Shown here in pieces: positions 20,049 through 28,950 of a stretch of DNA of 35,692 nucleotides. This DNA comes from Hydrogenophaga sp. (lineage in GTDB: Bacteria; Pseudomonadota; Gammaproteobacteria; Burkholderiales; Burkholderiaceae_C), in the NCBI GenBank assembly GCA_018993155.1, contig JAGKSX010000059.1, forward strand, positions 1-35,692. Reading direction: 5' to 3'. Every line of letters starts with the position of its first letter. Position 1 is the first letter of the stretch. The notes below the pieces were generated by a model. The model was not told the DNA's origin. It searched no databases and saw only the letters and a program-made list of their open reading frames with translations. The position numbers and the translations under genes were made by a program.

Positions 20049-21548
20049 TCAGTTCGTGGATTGCGCTTCGTCACCGGTGAACCAGTGCGCGCGTGCCAGC
20101 ATGATCAGCGCCGTGGCCTCTTCAGGCGTCTGTGCGGTGATGTCGGTGAGTTCGTCGGTGGCCAGGTCGGCCAGCTCGTCGCGGGTGTGGACACCGGCGT
20201 CGGCCAACTTGGCGATCAGCTCGGGTGTCACGCCTTCGAGGTCGCGCAGGTCCTGCGAGACTTCCTCGACGCTTTCTTCCCGCGCGATTTCCATCGTCAG
20301 CAGGGCGTCCTTGGCGCGCGTGCGCAACTCGTTGACGGTGTCTTCGTCGAAAGATTCGATCTCAAGCATTTCCTGCAGCGGCACGTAGGCCACTTCCTCG
20401 AGGCTGGTGAAACCTTCCTCGATCAGGATGTCGGCGATCTCCTGGTCCACGTCCAGCTTGGCCATGAACACCTTGCGGATGCCGTCGGCCTCTTCGGCCT
20501 GCTTCTGCGCCGATTCGTCGGCGGTCATGATGTTGATGCGCCAGCCGGTCAGTTCCGAAGCCAGGCGCACGTTCTGGCCGCCACGGCCAATCGCGATCGC
20601 GAGGTTTTCCTCATCGACCACCACGTCCATCGCGTGGCGCTCTTCGTCCACCACGATGGAGACCACGTTGGCCGGGGCCAGCGCGCCGATCACGAACTGC
20701 GCCGGGTCTTCCGACCACAGCACGATGTCCACGCGCTCGCCAGCAAGCTCGTTGGTCACGCCGTTGACGCGCGAACCGCGCACACCGACGCAGGTGCCGA
20801 TGGGGTCGATGCGCTTGTCGAAGCTGTGCACGGCGATCTTGGCGCGCGAACCCGGGTCGCGGGCGCAGGTCTTGATCTCCAGCAGGCCTTGCTCGATCTC
20901 GGGCACTTCCTGGCGGAAGAGCTCGATCATGAAGGACGGGGCCGAGCGCGACAGAAGGATGGGCGCGCCGCGCAGCGTCAGGTCCACCTCCATGATCATG
21001 GCTCGCACGCGGTCGCCGGTGCGGAAGTTTTCCTTGGGGATCATCTCGCCGCGCTTGAGGCGGCCTTCAACCCGGCCGCTCTCGACGATCAGGTCGCCCT
21101 TGTCCATGCGCTTGACGGTGCCCACGAAGATCTTGTCGCCGCGCGACATGAAGTCGTTGAGCAGCATCTCGCGCTCGGCGTCGCGGATCTTCTGCAGGAT
21201 CACCTGCTTGGCGGCCATCGCGCCGATGCGGCCGATCGGCACGCTTTCCACCGGCTTCTCGATGTAGTCGCCCTCCTCGATGTCGGCGAGTTCCTCGCGC
21301 GCATCGCTGAGCATTTCTTCGGCATCCGGGTTCTGCAGGCCGGCCTCATCGGGCACGACCAGCCAGCGGCGGAAGGTTTCGTAGGCGCCGGTGTCCGGGT
21401 CCATCGCGACGCGGATGTCGACATCGCCCTTGTAGAGTTTCTTGGTGGCCGAGGCCAGTGCGAGCTCCACGGCGCCGAGCACCACGTCGCGCTCGACGTT
21501 CTTCTCGCGGGAGATCGCATCGATCAGCATCAACATTTCGCGGTTCAT
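20049..21548 (-). CDS. nusA: Transcription termination/antitermination protein NusA
   Basis: A 499-residue NusA. In order: the N-terminal RNA polymerase-binding domain ([20 protein letters not shown]), an S1 domain (about 137-201), KH1 with VGVRGSR (254-260), KH2 with IGRGGQNV (320-327), then two acidic helix-hairpin-helix repeats typical of proteobacterial NusA ending at DEAQSTN. NusA binds RNA polymerase and nascent RNA and modulates pausing, termination and antitermination. In E. coli it also regulates its own operon at leader terminators, and a terminator-like hairpin lies in this operon's leader (22260-22292). It sits 51 bases after rimP and 31 before infB, the standard order. Confidence 0.98.
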   Translation of the reverse strand: MNREMLMLIDAISREKNVERDVVLGAVELALASATKKLYKGDVDIRVAMDPDTGAYETFRRWLVVPDEAGLQNPDAEEMLSDAREELADIEEGDYIEKPVESVPIGRIGAMAAKQVILQKIRDAEREMLLNDFMSRGDKIFVGTVKRMDKGDLIVESGRVEGRLKRGEMIPKENFRTGDRVRAMIMEVDLTLRGAPILLSRSAPSFMIELFRQEVPEIEQGLLEIKTCARDPGSRAKIAVHSFDKRIDPIGTCVGVRGSRVNGVTNELAGERVDIVLWSEDPAQFVIGALAPANVVSIVVDEERHAMDVVVDEENLAIAIGRGGQNVRLASELTGWRINIMTADESAQKQAEEADGIRKVFMAKLDVDQEIADILIEEGFTSLEEVAYVPLQEMLEIESFDEDTVNELRTRAKDALLTMEIAREESVEEVSQDLRDLEGVTPELIAKLADAGVHTRDELADLATDELTDITAQTPEEATALIMLARAHWFTGDEAQSTN

Positions 21549-21599
21549 TTCACTCGCCCACCTTTCCGAATAGCTTTTCCGTAGTCACAACGTTTTCTC

Positions 21600-22199
21600 T
21601 CATTCATCGCCCGGCGCAGCGGCCGCGCCAGGGGCCTGCCGGCCCTTGAAATTCACGATCGGCGCAAGCCGCGCCTGCTGGACATCCGCCAGCGCAAAAG
21701 CCAGGGCCTGCAGCGGCACGGGCGCGCGCTTCTTGCTCACGCGCTGCCCCGGCTTGGGTTCGGGCGCATCGCTCCAGACCACCTGCCACTGCACACCGTC
21801 GTCGGCACGTTCGAGCGTGCCGCGAAATTTCTTGCGGTTCGCCGCCACATCGGTCCCCGTGGCGCCGATCGGCGCCTTCAGGGTCAGGTCCACCACGTGG
21901 CCTTCGAACCGCACGTAATCGATCTCGCGCTTGAGCGGGCGATCAATGCCCGGCGAGCCCACTTCGAGGCGCCGGTACTCCAGACCTTCCACTTCCAGCA
22001 GGTACTGCAGCTGGCGCGTGACCTTCTCGCAATCCTCCACCGTCACAAAGCGCTCGGCGGGCATCGGCTGCCCCTCCACGGGCGCCTGCCAGGGCCAGTC
22101 GATCGTCACCCGCAACAGACCGCCAGCGGAGCGTTCGAGTTCCACCAGGTCAAAGCCCAGTCCGGTGACGGTCTGCTCTACGGTGTCTTGCCAAGCCAT
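21600..22199 (-). CDS. rimP: Ribosome maturation factor RimP
   Basis: A 199-residue RimP needed for 30S maturation. The start MAWQDTVEQTVTGLGFDLVELE at 22199 matches the family; a longer frame to 22337 would read through the terminator hairpin and promoter and was rejected. Characteristic elements: LLRVTIDWP, VTVEDCEKVTRQLQYLLEVE, the YRRLEVGSPGIDRPLKREIDYVRFEG stretch (family signature SPGIDRPL) and the C-terminal SH3-like domain. The C-terminal tail after the KK-rich segment is longer than in E. coli, as is common in Burkholderiales. It is the first gene of the rimP-nusA-infB-rbfA-truB-typA operon. Confidence 0.95.
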   Translation of the reverse strand: MAWQDTVEQTVTGLGFDLVELERSAGGLLRVTIDWPWQAPVEGQPMPAERFVTVEDCEKVTRQLQYLLEVEGLEYRRLEVGSPGIDRPLKREIDYVRFEGHVVDLTLKAPIGATGTDVAANRKKFRGTLERADDGVQWQVVWSDAPEPKPGQRVSKKRAPVPLQALAFALADVQQARLAPIVNFKGRQAPGAAAAPGDE

Positions 22200-22259
22200 T
22201 CGTGTGGTGTCTGCCCAGGGTTCGCCCCCGGCGGTCCGTGGGGCCAAAAGCGTTCGGCC

Positions 22260-22292
22260 AAAAAAAATGGGCCGGTAGTTACCCGCCCATTT
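22260..22292 (-). terminator. Leader terminator / candidate attenuator upstream of rimP-nusA
   Basis: On the minus strand AAATGGGC (22285-22292) pairs with GCCCATTT (22265-22272), with internal GGT/ACC pairing, and runs into eight T (22260-22267). The hairpin begins about 10 bases after the predicted start of transcription from the promoter at 22308-22337 and ends about 60 bases before the rimP start, so it can abort operon transcription. It would also end transcripts from the DUF2788 gene. Confidence 0.8.
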
Positions 22293-22307
22293 GGTCGTGA
22301 AGCCAGC

Positions 22308-22337
22308 ATTGTAACGCTTCTGTGCGCTATCTGGCAA
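22308..22337 (-). promoter_or_regulatory. Sigma-70 promoter of the rimP-nusA-infB operon
   Basis: On the minus strand TTGCCA (22332-22337) and TACAAT (22308-22313) are separated by 18 bases, close to consensus sigma-70 spacing. Predicted start of transcription is near 22301, about 100 bases before the rimP ATG. The -35 box is 6 bases beyond the stop of the DUF2788 gene. Confidence 0.7.
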
Positions 22338-22343
22338 CCTCGC

Positions 22344-22565
22344 TCAGATGCCCAGCACCCATTGGATGAGGTTCTTGGCCAGAAAGCCCAACATGCCGAA
22401 AGAAAGCACCAGGAAGAGGACAAAAGTACCAAATTTCCCCGCCTTGGACTCGCGCGCCAGGTTGAGCACGATGAACAGCATGTAGAGGATGAAGGCACCG
22501 ACACCGAAGGTCAGCCCGAACTGTGCGATCTGGCCCTCCGTGAAGCCCAGGACGGTGGCTTCCAT
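22344..22565 (-). CDS. DUF2788 family small membrane protein
   Basis: A 73-residue protein with two transmembrane helices (FGLTFGVGAFILYMLFIVL and FGTFVLFLVLSFGMLGFLAKNL) joined by a short polar loop NLARESKAGK. This pattern fits the DUF2788 family of small proteobacterial inner membrane proteins, whose function is unknown. The ATG at 22565 lies 3 bases after the stop of the DUF2189 gene, so the two are probably cotranscribed. It sits just upstream of the rimP operon promoter. Confidence 0.85.
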   Translation of the reverse strand: MEATVLGFTEGQIAQFGLTFGVGAFILYMLFIVLNLARESKAGKFGTFVLFLVLSFGMLGFLAKNLIQWVLGI

Positions 22566-22568
22566 CGC

Positions 22569-23327
22569 TCAGCCCTGCCCGTCCCCGGCGGTCAGATCGC
22601 GGTAGGCGTGCCAGCTGGCGTGGCCCATCAGCGGAATGAGCACGATCAGGCCCAGCAGGCCCGACGCCATGCCCAGGCCAGCGAGCAGCGCAATGCAGAC
22701 CGCCCACCACGTGGCCGGGCCCGGGTGGCTGGCCACGGCGCGCCAGCTGCGGAACACCGCCGTGCTGACCGTCACCGGCCGATCCACCAGCATGGGCAGC
22801 GCCACCAGGGTGGACGCGAAGACCGGGGCGGCCAGCAACGCGCCCAGCAGCAGCCAGACCTCGAACAGGCCGATCTCGCGCACCAGCACCACGTGGCGCA
22901 GAAAATCCATCGGCTTGTGAATGGGCAGGGGCGACCACAGGGTGATCAGCGCCGCCGAGGTCAGCACCCAGCCGGTGCCCGCCAGCCCCAGCAGCAGACC
23001 AAAGCGCACCAGCCGGGCGTCGCCCGAGCGCCAGAGCCCCCACACCTCGGCCATGCCGATGCGCTGACCGCGTTCCAGCCCCCCGCTGACCGCGTACAGG
23101 CCGGTGGCCAGGATCGGCGCGACGATGAGAAAACCCGAGAAGGCGCCGGCGAGCAGCCAGAAGCGGTCGCGCGCGATCCACAGCAGCAAGGCGCCAAAGG
23201 CGGTGACCAGCAGGCCATGCACCAGCCCCGGCACGGGGTTGCGGCAGAGGTCGGCCCAGCCCGCCGCCACCCAGCGCGCGGGCGAAGTCAGCGTGACTGG
23301 CGACGAAGGCATGCGATCCACAACCAT
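22569..23327 (-). CDS. DUF2189 family membrane protein
   Basis: A 252-residue integral membrane protein with about six hydrophobic segments. The N-terminal PARWVAAGWADLCRNPVPGLVHGLLVTAFGALLL and the central GFLIVAPILATGLYAVSGGLERG are typical of DUF2189, a family of bacterial inner membrane proteins of unknown function often near cytochrome c oxidase or other core genes. Starts at 23327 or 23312 (MPSSPVTL) are both possible; neither has a clear ribosome binding site. A TATAAC -10-like hexamer at 23335-23340 would put the transcript start at or next to the ATG at 23327, suggesting a leaderless message. Followed by the DUF2788 gene after 3 bases. Confidence 0.85.
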   Translation of the reverse strand: MVVDRMPSSPVTLTSPARWVAAGWADLCRNPVPGLVHGLLVTAFGALLLWIARDRFWLLAGAFSGFLIVAPILATGLYAVSGGLERGQRIGMAEVWGLWRSGDARLVRFGLLLGLAGTGWVLTSAALITLWSPLPIHKPMDFLRHVVLVREIGLFEVWLLLGALLAAPVFASTLVALPMLVDRPVTVSTAVFRSWRAVASHPGPATWWAVCIALLAGLGMASGLLGLIVLIPLMGHASWHAYRDLTAGDGQG

Positions 23328-23389
23328 TGGGCGCGTTATAGCCTCCGCGCCCGCGCCAGCGACTGACGCAGATCAAGAACGGTGTGGGT

Positions 23390-24997
23390 TCAGGCGGCGG
23401 CCTGCACCAGCGCGCGCGTGTAGGGGTGCCCGGGCGCCTGCAGGACCCGGTCCACCGGCCCATGCTCCACCACCACACCGTCCTTCATCACCATCACGTC
23501 GTGCGCCATGGCGTGGATCACATCCACGTCGTGCGTGATCAGCAGGTAGCTCAGACCCCGCTCTCGCTGCAGGCGCTGCAGCAGCGACAGCACCTGCTTC
23601 TGCACCGTCACGTCGAGTGCGCTGGTGGGCTCGTCGAGCACCAGCAATTGCGGATCGACGATCAAGGCACGGGCGATCGCCAGCCGCTGCCGCTGACCGC
23701 CCGAGAACTCATGCGGGTAACGCTGCAGCCAGTCGCTGCCGTGCTCGGGGTCGTCAACCAGCCCCACGTCGGCCAGCGCGGTCACCACCCGTTCGCGCCG
23801 CTGCGCCGCCGACAGCCCTGGCTGGTGCACCTGAAGACCCTCGCCCACGATCTGCTCGACGGTCAGGCGCGGCGAGAGCGAGGAAAACGGGTCCTGGAAC
23901 ACCACCTGGATGCGCTGGCGCACGGCGCGGTCCCGACCGGCCTTTTTCGCCTGCGCCCAGTCCGTGCCATCGATCTGCAGGCTGCCCTGGTGCGGCAGCA
24001 GGCCCAGCGCGGCCAGCGCCAGGGTGGACTTGCCCGAGCCAGACTCGCCGATCACGCCCAGCGTCTGCCCTGGGGCGATCACCATGTCGGCGCCGTGCAC
24101 CGCCACGAACTCGCCCTTTCTGAACCACCCCTTGAAACCTGGCAGCCGCACGGGATAGCTCACGCGCAGACTCCGGGACTTCAGCACAGGCGCCGCATCG
24201 GCCCGCACCGCCGGCTCGGCCACGTCGCGCTCGGGCTTGCTGGCCAGCAGCTTGCGGGTGTAGGGGTGTTCGGGCGCATCGAACACGTCGCCCACCCCGC
24301 CCTGCTCCACCAGGTGGCCCCGTTCCATCACGGCCACGCGGTCCGCGAAGCGGCGCACGAGGTTCAGGTCGTGCGTGATCAGCAGCACCGCCATGCCGTG
24401 CTGCCGCTGCAGGTCCGCGAGCAGGTCGAGGATCTGCACGCGCAGGGTCACATCCAGCGCGGTGGTGGGTTCGTCGGCCAGCAGCAGCTTGGGCGCGCTG
24501 GCCAGGGCCATGGCGATCATGGCGCGCTGGCGCTGGCCGCCGCTGAGCTGGTGCGGAAAGGCGTTGGCGCGGCGCGCCGGCTCTGGAATGCCGGTGGAGG
24601 CCAGCAACTCGTGGGACGCCACCACAGCCTGGCGGAGCGAGAGGCCCTTCTTGAGCTGCAGCACCTCACGGATCTGATCGCCCACGGTGTAGAGCGGGTT
24701 GAGCGCGCTCATGGGCTCCTGGAACACGACCGCCACCTCGTCGCCCCGAACGCCACGCAGCTGGCGCTCGGTCATGGCGAGCAGGTCCTTGCCCTGCAGC
24801 AGCGCACGGCCGGACACGTCCGCGTTGTGCACCAGCCGCAACAGCGAGAGCGCCGACACCGTCTTGCCCGAACCCGATTCGCCCACCAGCGCGAGCTTCT
24901 CGCCGGCGCGGATCGAGAAATCGATGCCATGCACGACCTCCTGCCCGGCGAACGCCACGCGCAGATCGCTGACTTCGAGCAGCATCGGGGCCGTCAT
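23390..24997 (-). CDS. yejF: Peptide ABC transporter ATPase, two fused NBDs (YejF-type)
   Basis: A 535-residue protein with two complete ABC ATPase domains in tandem. Domain 1 has Walker A GESGSGKT (39-46), signature LSGGQRQR (151-158) and Walker B LLLADEPTTALD. Domain 2 has Walker A GESGSGKST (317-325), signature FSGGQRQR and LLVLDEPTSALD. Each is followed by the oligopeptide-type tail (APEHPYTRKLL, APGHPYTRALV). It powers the YejABEF-type importer of oligopeptides; in E. coli this system also takes up microcin C. The ATG at 24997 overlaps the yejE stop by 4 bases. Last gene of the operon; 62 bases separate it from the DUF2189 gene. Confidence 0.94.
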   Translation of the reverse strand: MTAPMLLEVSDLRVAFAGQEVVHGIDFSIRAGEKLALVGESGSGKTVSALSLLRLVHNADVSGRALLQGKDLLAMTERQLRGVRGDEVAVVFQEPMSALNPLYTVGDQIREVLQLKKGLSLRQAVVASHELLASTGIPEPARRANAFPHQLSGGQRQRAMIAMALASAPKLLLADEPTTALDVTLRVQILDLLADLQRQHGMAVLLITHDLNLVRRFADRVAVMERGHLVEQGGVGDVFDAPEHPYTRKLLASKPERDVAEPAVRADAAPVLKSRSLRVSYPVRLPGFKGWFRKGEFVAVHGADMVIAPGQTLGVIGESGSGKSTLALAALGLLPHQGSLQIDGTDWAQAKKAGRDRAVRQRIQVVFQDPFSSLSPRLTVEQIVGEGLQVHQPGLSAAQRRERVVTALADVGLVDDPEHGSDWLQRYPHEFSGGQRQRLAIARALIVDPQLLVLDEPTSALDVTVQKQVLSLLQRLQRERGLSYLLITHDVDVIHAMAHDVMVMKDGVVVEHGPVDRVLQAPGHPYTRALVQAAA

Positions 24998-26028
24998 TTG
25001 TCGGCCTTTCTGGGGTCCAGCGCGTCGCGCAGCGCATCGCCCATGAAGGTGAGCAGCAGCAGGGTGATCACCAGCACCGCGAACGTGGAAAGGGAAATCC
25101 ACCAGGCGTCGATGCTGTTCTTGCCCTGGCTGAGCAACTCGCCCAGCGACGGTGTGCCCGGCGGCACACCCAGGCCGAGGAAGTCCAGCGAGGTCAGCGC
25201 CAGGATGGCCGCACTCATGCGGAACGGCAGGAAGGTGACCACGGGCGTCAGGCTGTTGGGCAGCACATGGCGCCAGATGATCTGCCCGTTCGACAGGCCC
25301 ATGGCGCGCGCCGCGCGCACGTAGTCGAGCTGGCGGTTGCGCAGAAACTCCGCGCGCACGTAGTCGGACAGGCCCATCCAGCCGAACAGGCTGAGCAGGA
25401 TCAGCAGCAGGCCCAGGCTGGGCGAGAACACGGCCGAGAAGATGATGAGCAGATACAGCTCCGGCATGGAACTCCAGATCTCGATGAAGCGCTGGAAGGC
25501 CAGGTCGGTCTTGCCGCCAAAGAAGCCCTGGATCGCGCCGGTGATGACGCCCAGCACCACCCCGATGGCGGTGAGCGCCAGCGCGAACAGCACACTCACG
25601 CGAAAGCCGTAGATCAGCTGCGCCAGCAGATCGCGCCCCCGGTCGTCGGTGCCCAGCCAGTTGTCCCACGTGGGCGCCGACGGATTGGGCGATTTGGCGA
25701 AGTAGTTGATGGTCTGCGCACCGTAGGGGTTGGGTGCGTAGAGCGCCCAGTTGTCGCCCCGGGTGATCTGCTCGCGGATGAAGGGGTCGAGGTAGTCGGT
25801 GGGCGTTTCGAAGTCGCCCCCGAAGACGGTCTCCGCATGGTCCTGCACCACCGGGAAATAGGTCTTGCCCTCGTAGCGCACGATCAGCGGCCGGTCGTTG
25901 GACAGCACCTCGGCGAAGAGGCTGGCCACCACCAGCGCACAGAAAATCACCAGGCTCCAGTAGCCGAGCCGGTTGCGCTTGAAGCGCAGCCAGGCGCGCC
26001 GGCCGGGACTCAGGGACGCCGTGGCCAT
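24994..26028 (-). CDS. yejE: Peptide ABC transporter permease (YejE-type)
   Basis: A 344-residue permease beginning MATASLSPGRRAWLRFKRNRLGYWSLVIFCALVVASLFAE. The N-terminal extension after the first helix (GKTYFPVVQDHAETVFGGDFETPTDY) is a YejE hallmark not found in DppC/OppC. The BPD transport domain contains ARAMGLSNGQIIWRHVLPNS, the EAA-loop that contacts the ATPase, and ends SLSTFAVLVITLLLLTFMGDALRDALDPR. Its ATG shares one base with the yejB stop (TGATG), and its stop overlaps the yejF ATG by 4, indicating translational coupling. Inner membrane. Confidence 0.94.
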   Translation of the reverse strand: MATASLSPGRRAWLRFKRNRLGYWSLVIFCALVVASLFAEVLSNDRPLIVRYEGKTYFPVVQDHAETVFGGDFETPTDYLDPFIREQITRGDNWALYAPNPYGAQTINYFAKSPNPSAPTWDNWLGTDDRGRDLLAQLIYGFRVSVLFALALTAIGVVLGVITGAIQGFFGGKTDLAFQRFIEIWSSMPELYLLIIFSAVFSPSLGLLLILLSLFGWMGLSDYVRAEFLRNRQLDYVRAARAMGLSNGQIIWRHVLPNSLTPVVTFLPFRMSAAILALTSLDFLGLGVPPGTPSLGELLSQGKNSIDAWWISLSTFAVLVITLLLLTFMGDALRDALDPRKADK

Positions 26029-27059
26029 CAGTCGAACTTCACGCGGGGGTCCACCCACACGTAGCAAAGGTCGGAGATCAGCTTGGTGACCAGTCCGATC
26101 AGGGTGAACAGGAACAGCGTGCCCATGACGACCGGGTAGTCGCGCCGGATCACGCTCTCGTAGCTCAGCAGGCCCAGGCCATCCAGCGAGAACAGGGTTT
26201 CAATGAGCAGCGCCCCCGTGAAGAAGGCGCCGATGAAGGCCGCCGGAAAACCGGTGACGATGGGGATGAGCGCATTGCGGAACACGTGTTTCCACAGCAC
26301 CTGCCGCTCCGACAAGCCCTTGGCGCGCGCCGTCATCACATACTGCTTGCGGATCTCCTCCAGGAAGGCGTTCTTGGTCAGCATGGACGTGACCGCGAAG
26401 CTGCCCAGCACCATGGCCGTGACGGGCAGCGTGATGTGCCAGAGGTAGTCCACGATGCGCGCGCCCCAGCTCAGCTCCTCCCAGTTGGCGGAGGTCAGGC
26501 CACGCAGCGGGAACCACTGCAGCTGCCCGCCGAAGATCACCAGCAGCGCCACGCCCAGCACGAAGCCCGGAATGGCATAGCCCACGAGCACGAGCAAGGT
26601 GCTGACCAGATCGAAGCGCGTGCCCGCCCGCACGGCCTTGGCCACACCCAGCGGCACGGCCACGCCGTAGCTGATGAGAAAGGTCCACAAACCCAGGCTG
26701 ATGGACACCGGCAGCTTCTCGGCGATGAGCTGGCTCACCGGCTTGTTCTGGAAGAAGCTGTTGCCCAGATCGAAGCGCGCGAAGCGGCCCAGCATTTCGA
26801 CGAACCGCGTGTGCGCGGGCTTGTCGAATCCATAGAGCGCCTTGATCTGTTCCAGGCGCTGCGGGTCCACACCTTGAGCCCCCCGGTAGGTCATGCCGCT
26901 GCCCTCCGCGCCGCCGGGCCCGCCCGCCGCGCGCGCGTCGGCCAGGTACTGCTCCACCGGGCCACCGGGCACGAACTGGATCACCACAAACGTCAACAGC
27001 AGCACCCCGAACAACGTGGGCAGCATGAGCAGCAGGCGTTTGAGGATGTAAGAAAGCAT
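26028..27059 (-). CDS. yejB: Peptide ABC transporter permease (YejB-type)
   Basis: A 343-residue permease with the standard N-terminus MLSYILKRLLLMLPTLFGVLLLTF, then FVVIQFVPGGPVEQYL as in YejB. A loop of about 30 residues rich in Gly/Ala (DARAAGGPGGAEGSG) precedes the ALYGFDKPAHTRF segment. The EAA-loop is MTARAKGLSERQVLWKHVFRN, and the end is GLVTKLISDLCYVWVDPRVKFD, which is a YejB-like ending. It forms the transport channel with YejE in the inner membrane. It lies 17 bases after the yejA-like gene. Confidence 0.95.
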   Translation of the reverse strand: MLSYILKRLLLMLPTLFGVLLLTFVVIQFVPGGPVEQYLADARAAGGPGGAEGSGMTYRGAQGVDPQRLEQIKALYGFDKPAHTRFVEMLGRFARFDLGNSFFQNKPVSQLIAEKLPVSISLGLWTFLISYGVAVPLGVAKAVRAGTRFDLVSTLLVLVGYAIPGFVLGVALLVIFGGQLQWFPLRGLTSANWEELSWGARIVDYLWHITLPVTAMVLGSFAVTSMLTKNAFLEEIRKQYVMTARAKGLSERQVLWKHVFRNALIPIVTGFPAAFIGAFFTGALLIETLFSLDGLGLLSYESVIRRDYPVVMGTLFLFTLIGLVTKLISDLCYVWVDPRVKFD

Positions 27060-27076
27060 AGGGGGTCAGCGGCAGG

Positions 27077-28912
27077 TCATTTTCTGGCCCACCAGGTGCT
27101 CATGGCCCAGGTCTCGGCCTGGGTGTAGGGCGGCATGCTGGCAGGCTTGTCCAGGCGCGTGGCGTTGTAGGCCATGCGGTGTTCGTTGACCGTCCATTGC
27201 GGGATCAGGTAGTGGCTGTGCGCGATCACGCGCTCCAGCGCGTGGCAGGCTGGCAGCAGCTCGGCCTTGGTCCGGGAACTGGTCATGCGCCTCAACAGGG
27301 CATCGACCGCCGGGCTCTTGACACCCGCGAAATTGCCCGAGCTCGGCGTGTCCGCCGCCTTGCTGCCGAAGATCTCGACGTACTCCTGCCCCGGGTTGTT
27401 GGTGCCCGGAAAGGCGATCGAAATCATCTCGTACTCGAAACGATCGACCCGTTGCTGGTAGAGGGCGTAGTCCACGGAGCGGAAGTTCAGGCGAATGCCC
27501 AATTTCTCCAGGTTGCGGATCCACGGGCCGACGGTGCGCACGCCGCCCTCGCGGCTGTCCAGGTACTCCAGCACCATGGGCTCACCCTTGGCATTGCGCA
27601 GCGCGCCGTCGCGCACCGTCCAGCCCGCCTCGCTCAGGAGGGCGCGGGCCTTGCGCAGGTTCGCCCGCAGCGAGGAGTCTCCATCGGTGCGCGGGGGCAC
27701 GGTCATAGGGCCGAAGACCGCATCAGGCACCTTGCCGCGCCAGGGCTCCAGCAGCGCCAGCTCCTGCGCCGTGGGCAGGCCCGTGGTTTCGCAATCGGTG
27801 TTGCCGAACAAGCCATTCACACGGTGGTACGAGCTGTAGAACATCTGGCGGTTCATCCACTCGTAGTCAATGGCCAGGCCCAGCGCCTCGCGCACCCGCA
27901 CGTCCGCCAGCTTGGGGTTGCGCGTGTTGAGCACGTAGCTCTGGAAACCCGAGGGCAGCCGATGGGCGAATTCGCCCTTGACCAGCTCACCGCTGTCGAA
28001 GCGCTTGCCGTTCACGCGGCGGGCCCAGTCACCCGCGGAAAACACCTGCATCAGGTCGTATTCGCCGGCCTTGAAGCCCTCCAGGCGGGCGGTGTTGTCC
28101 TTGTAGATCTTGACCGTGATGCGGTCGAAGTTGTCCGTGCCGCGCTTGACGTTGAGATCGCGGGCCCAGTAGTTCGGGTCGCGCACGTAGGTGATGTCGC
28201 GCCCGAACACCACGGGGCCGATCTTGTAGCGCCCGCTGCCAATCGGCACGTCCATGACCACTTGATCGAACGGCTTGGCCTTGCCGTCCACCATGCCCCA
28301 CTTGCGGCTGAAAACGGGAATGGTGCCCACCGTCAGCGGCAGTTCGCGGTTCGGCCGCTTGAAGCGGAAGCGCACCGTGCGCTCGTCGATCACGTCCAGC
28401 CCTGCGACCTCTTCCAGCAGCGTCTTGTAGGCCGGCATGGTCTGCGGGCTCATCAGCGTGTCGTAGCTGTGGCGCACGTCCGCAGCCAGTACAGGATCGC
28501 CGTTGTGAAACCGCGCCTCGGCACGCAGCTTGAACGTGGCCGACAGGCCATCGTCGGCCACCGAGACATCGCTGGCCAGCAGCCCATAGGCCGACGCGGT
28601 CTCGTCCAGCGAGGGTGTGAGCAAGGTGTCGAACACCAGTGCGGCGAGGTAGGCCGGTGCCGAACCCCGGATGGTGAACGGGTTGTACTTGTCGAAGGTG
28701 GACACCCGCTGGTTGCTCACCAGCCGCAGCTCGCCACCCTGCGGCGCGTTCGGGTTCACGTAGTCGAAGTTCGTGAAACCCGCCGGGTACTTCAGGTCGC
28801 CCCACAGCGCATAGCCATGGGCCGCCCAGCTGGCCGGGCTCCACGCCACCAGGGCCACGGCCGCGCACAGCGTCGCGAGACGGCGGTGGAGGCAAGGGGC
28901 GGAACGACGCAT
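27077..28912 (-). CDS. yejA: Peptide-binding periplasmic protein (YejA-type, SBP family 5)
   Basis: A 611-residue solute-binding protein. The signal peptide has a basic start (MRRSAPCLHRRL), a hydrophobic core (CAAVALVAWSP) and a likely SWA-AHGYALWG cleavage. The mature protein starts with the YejA pattern ALWGDLKYPAGFTNFDYVNPNAP, then GGELRLVSNQRVSTFDKYNPF and ...DTLLTPSLDE. DGLSATFKLRAEARFHNGDPV is the SBP family 5 signature region, and GGVRTVGPWIRNLEKLGIRL a later conserved part. It captures oligopeptides in the periplasm and delivers them to YejBEF. First gene of the operon; divergent from fabI with a 38-base gap. Confidence 0.94.
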   Translation of the reverse strand: MRRSAPCLHRRLATLCAAVALVAWSPASWAAHGYALWGDLKYPAGFTNFDYVNPNAPQGGELRLVSNQRVSTFDKYNPFTIRGSAPAYLAALVFDTLLTPSLDETASAYGLLASDVSVADDGLSATFKLRAEARFHNGDPVLAADVRHSYDTLMSPQTMPAYKTLLEEVAGLDVIDERTVRFRFKRPNRELPLTVGTIPVFSRKWGMVDGKAKPFDQVVMDVPIGSGRYKIGPVVFGRDITYVRDPNYWARDLNVKRGTDNFDRITVKIYKDNTARLEGFKAGEYDLMQVFSAGDWARRVNGKRFDSGELVKGEFAHRLPSGFQSYVLNTRNPKLADVRVREALGLAIDYEWMNRQMFYSSYHRVNGLFGNTDCETTGLPTAQELALLEPWRGKVPDAVFGPMTVPPRTDGDSSLRANLRKARALLSEAGWTVRDGALRNAKGEPMVLEYLDSREGGVRTVGPWIRNLEKLGIRLNFRSVDYALYQQRVDRFEYEMISIAFPGTNNPGQEYVEIFGSKAADTPSSGNFAGVKSPAVDALLRRMTSSRTKAELLPACHALERVIAHSHYLIPQWTVNEHRMAYNATRLDKPASMPPYTQAETWAMSTWWARK

Positions 28913-28950
28913 GAGACAATTCTGAAGGATTTTTCTCTGGAGACTGAAAA

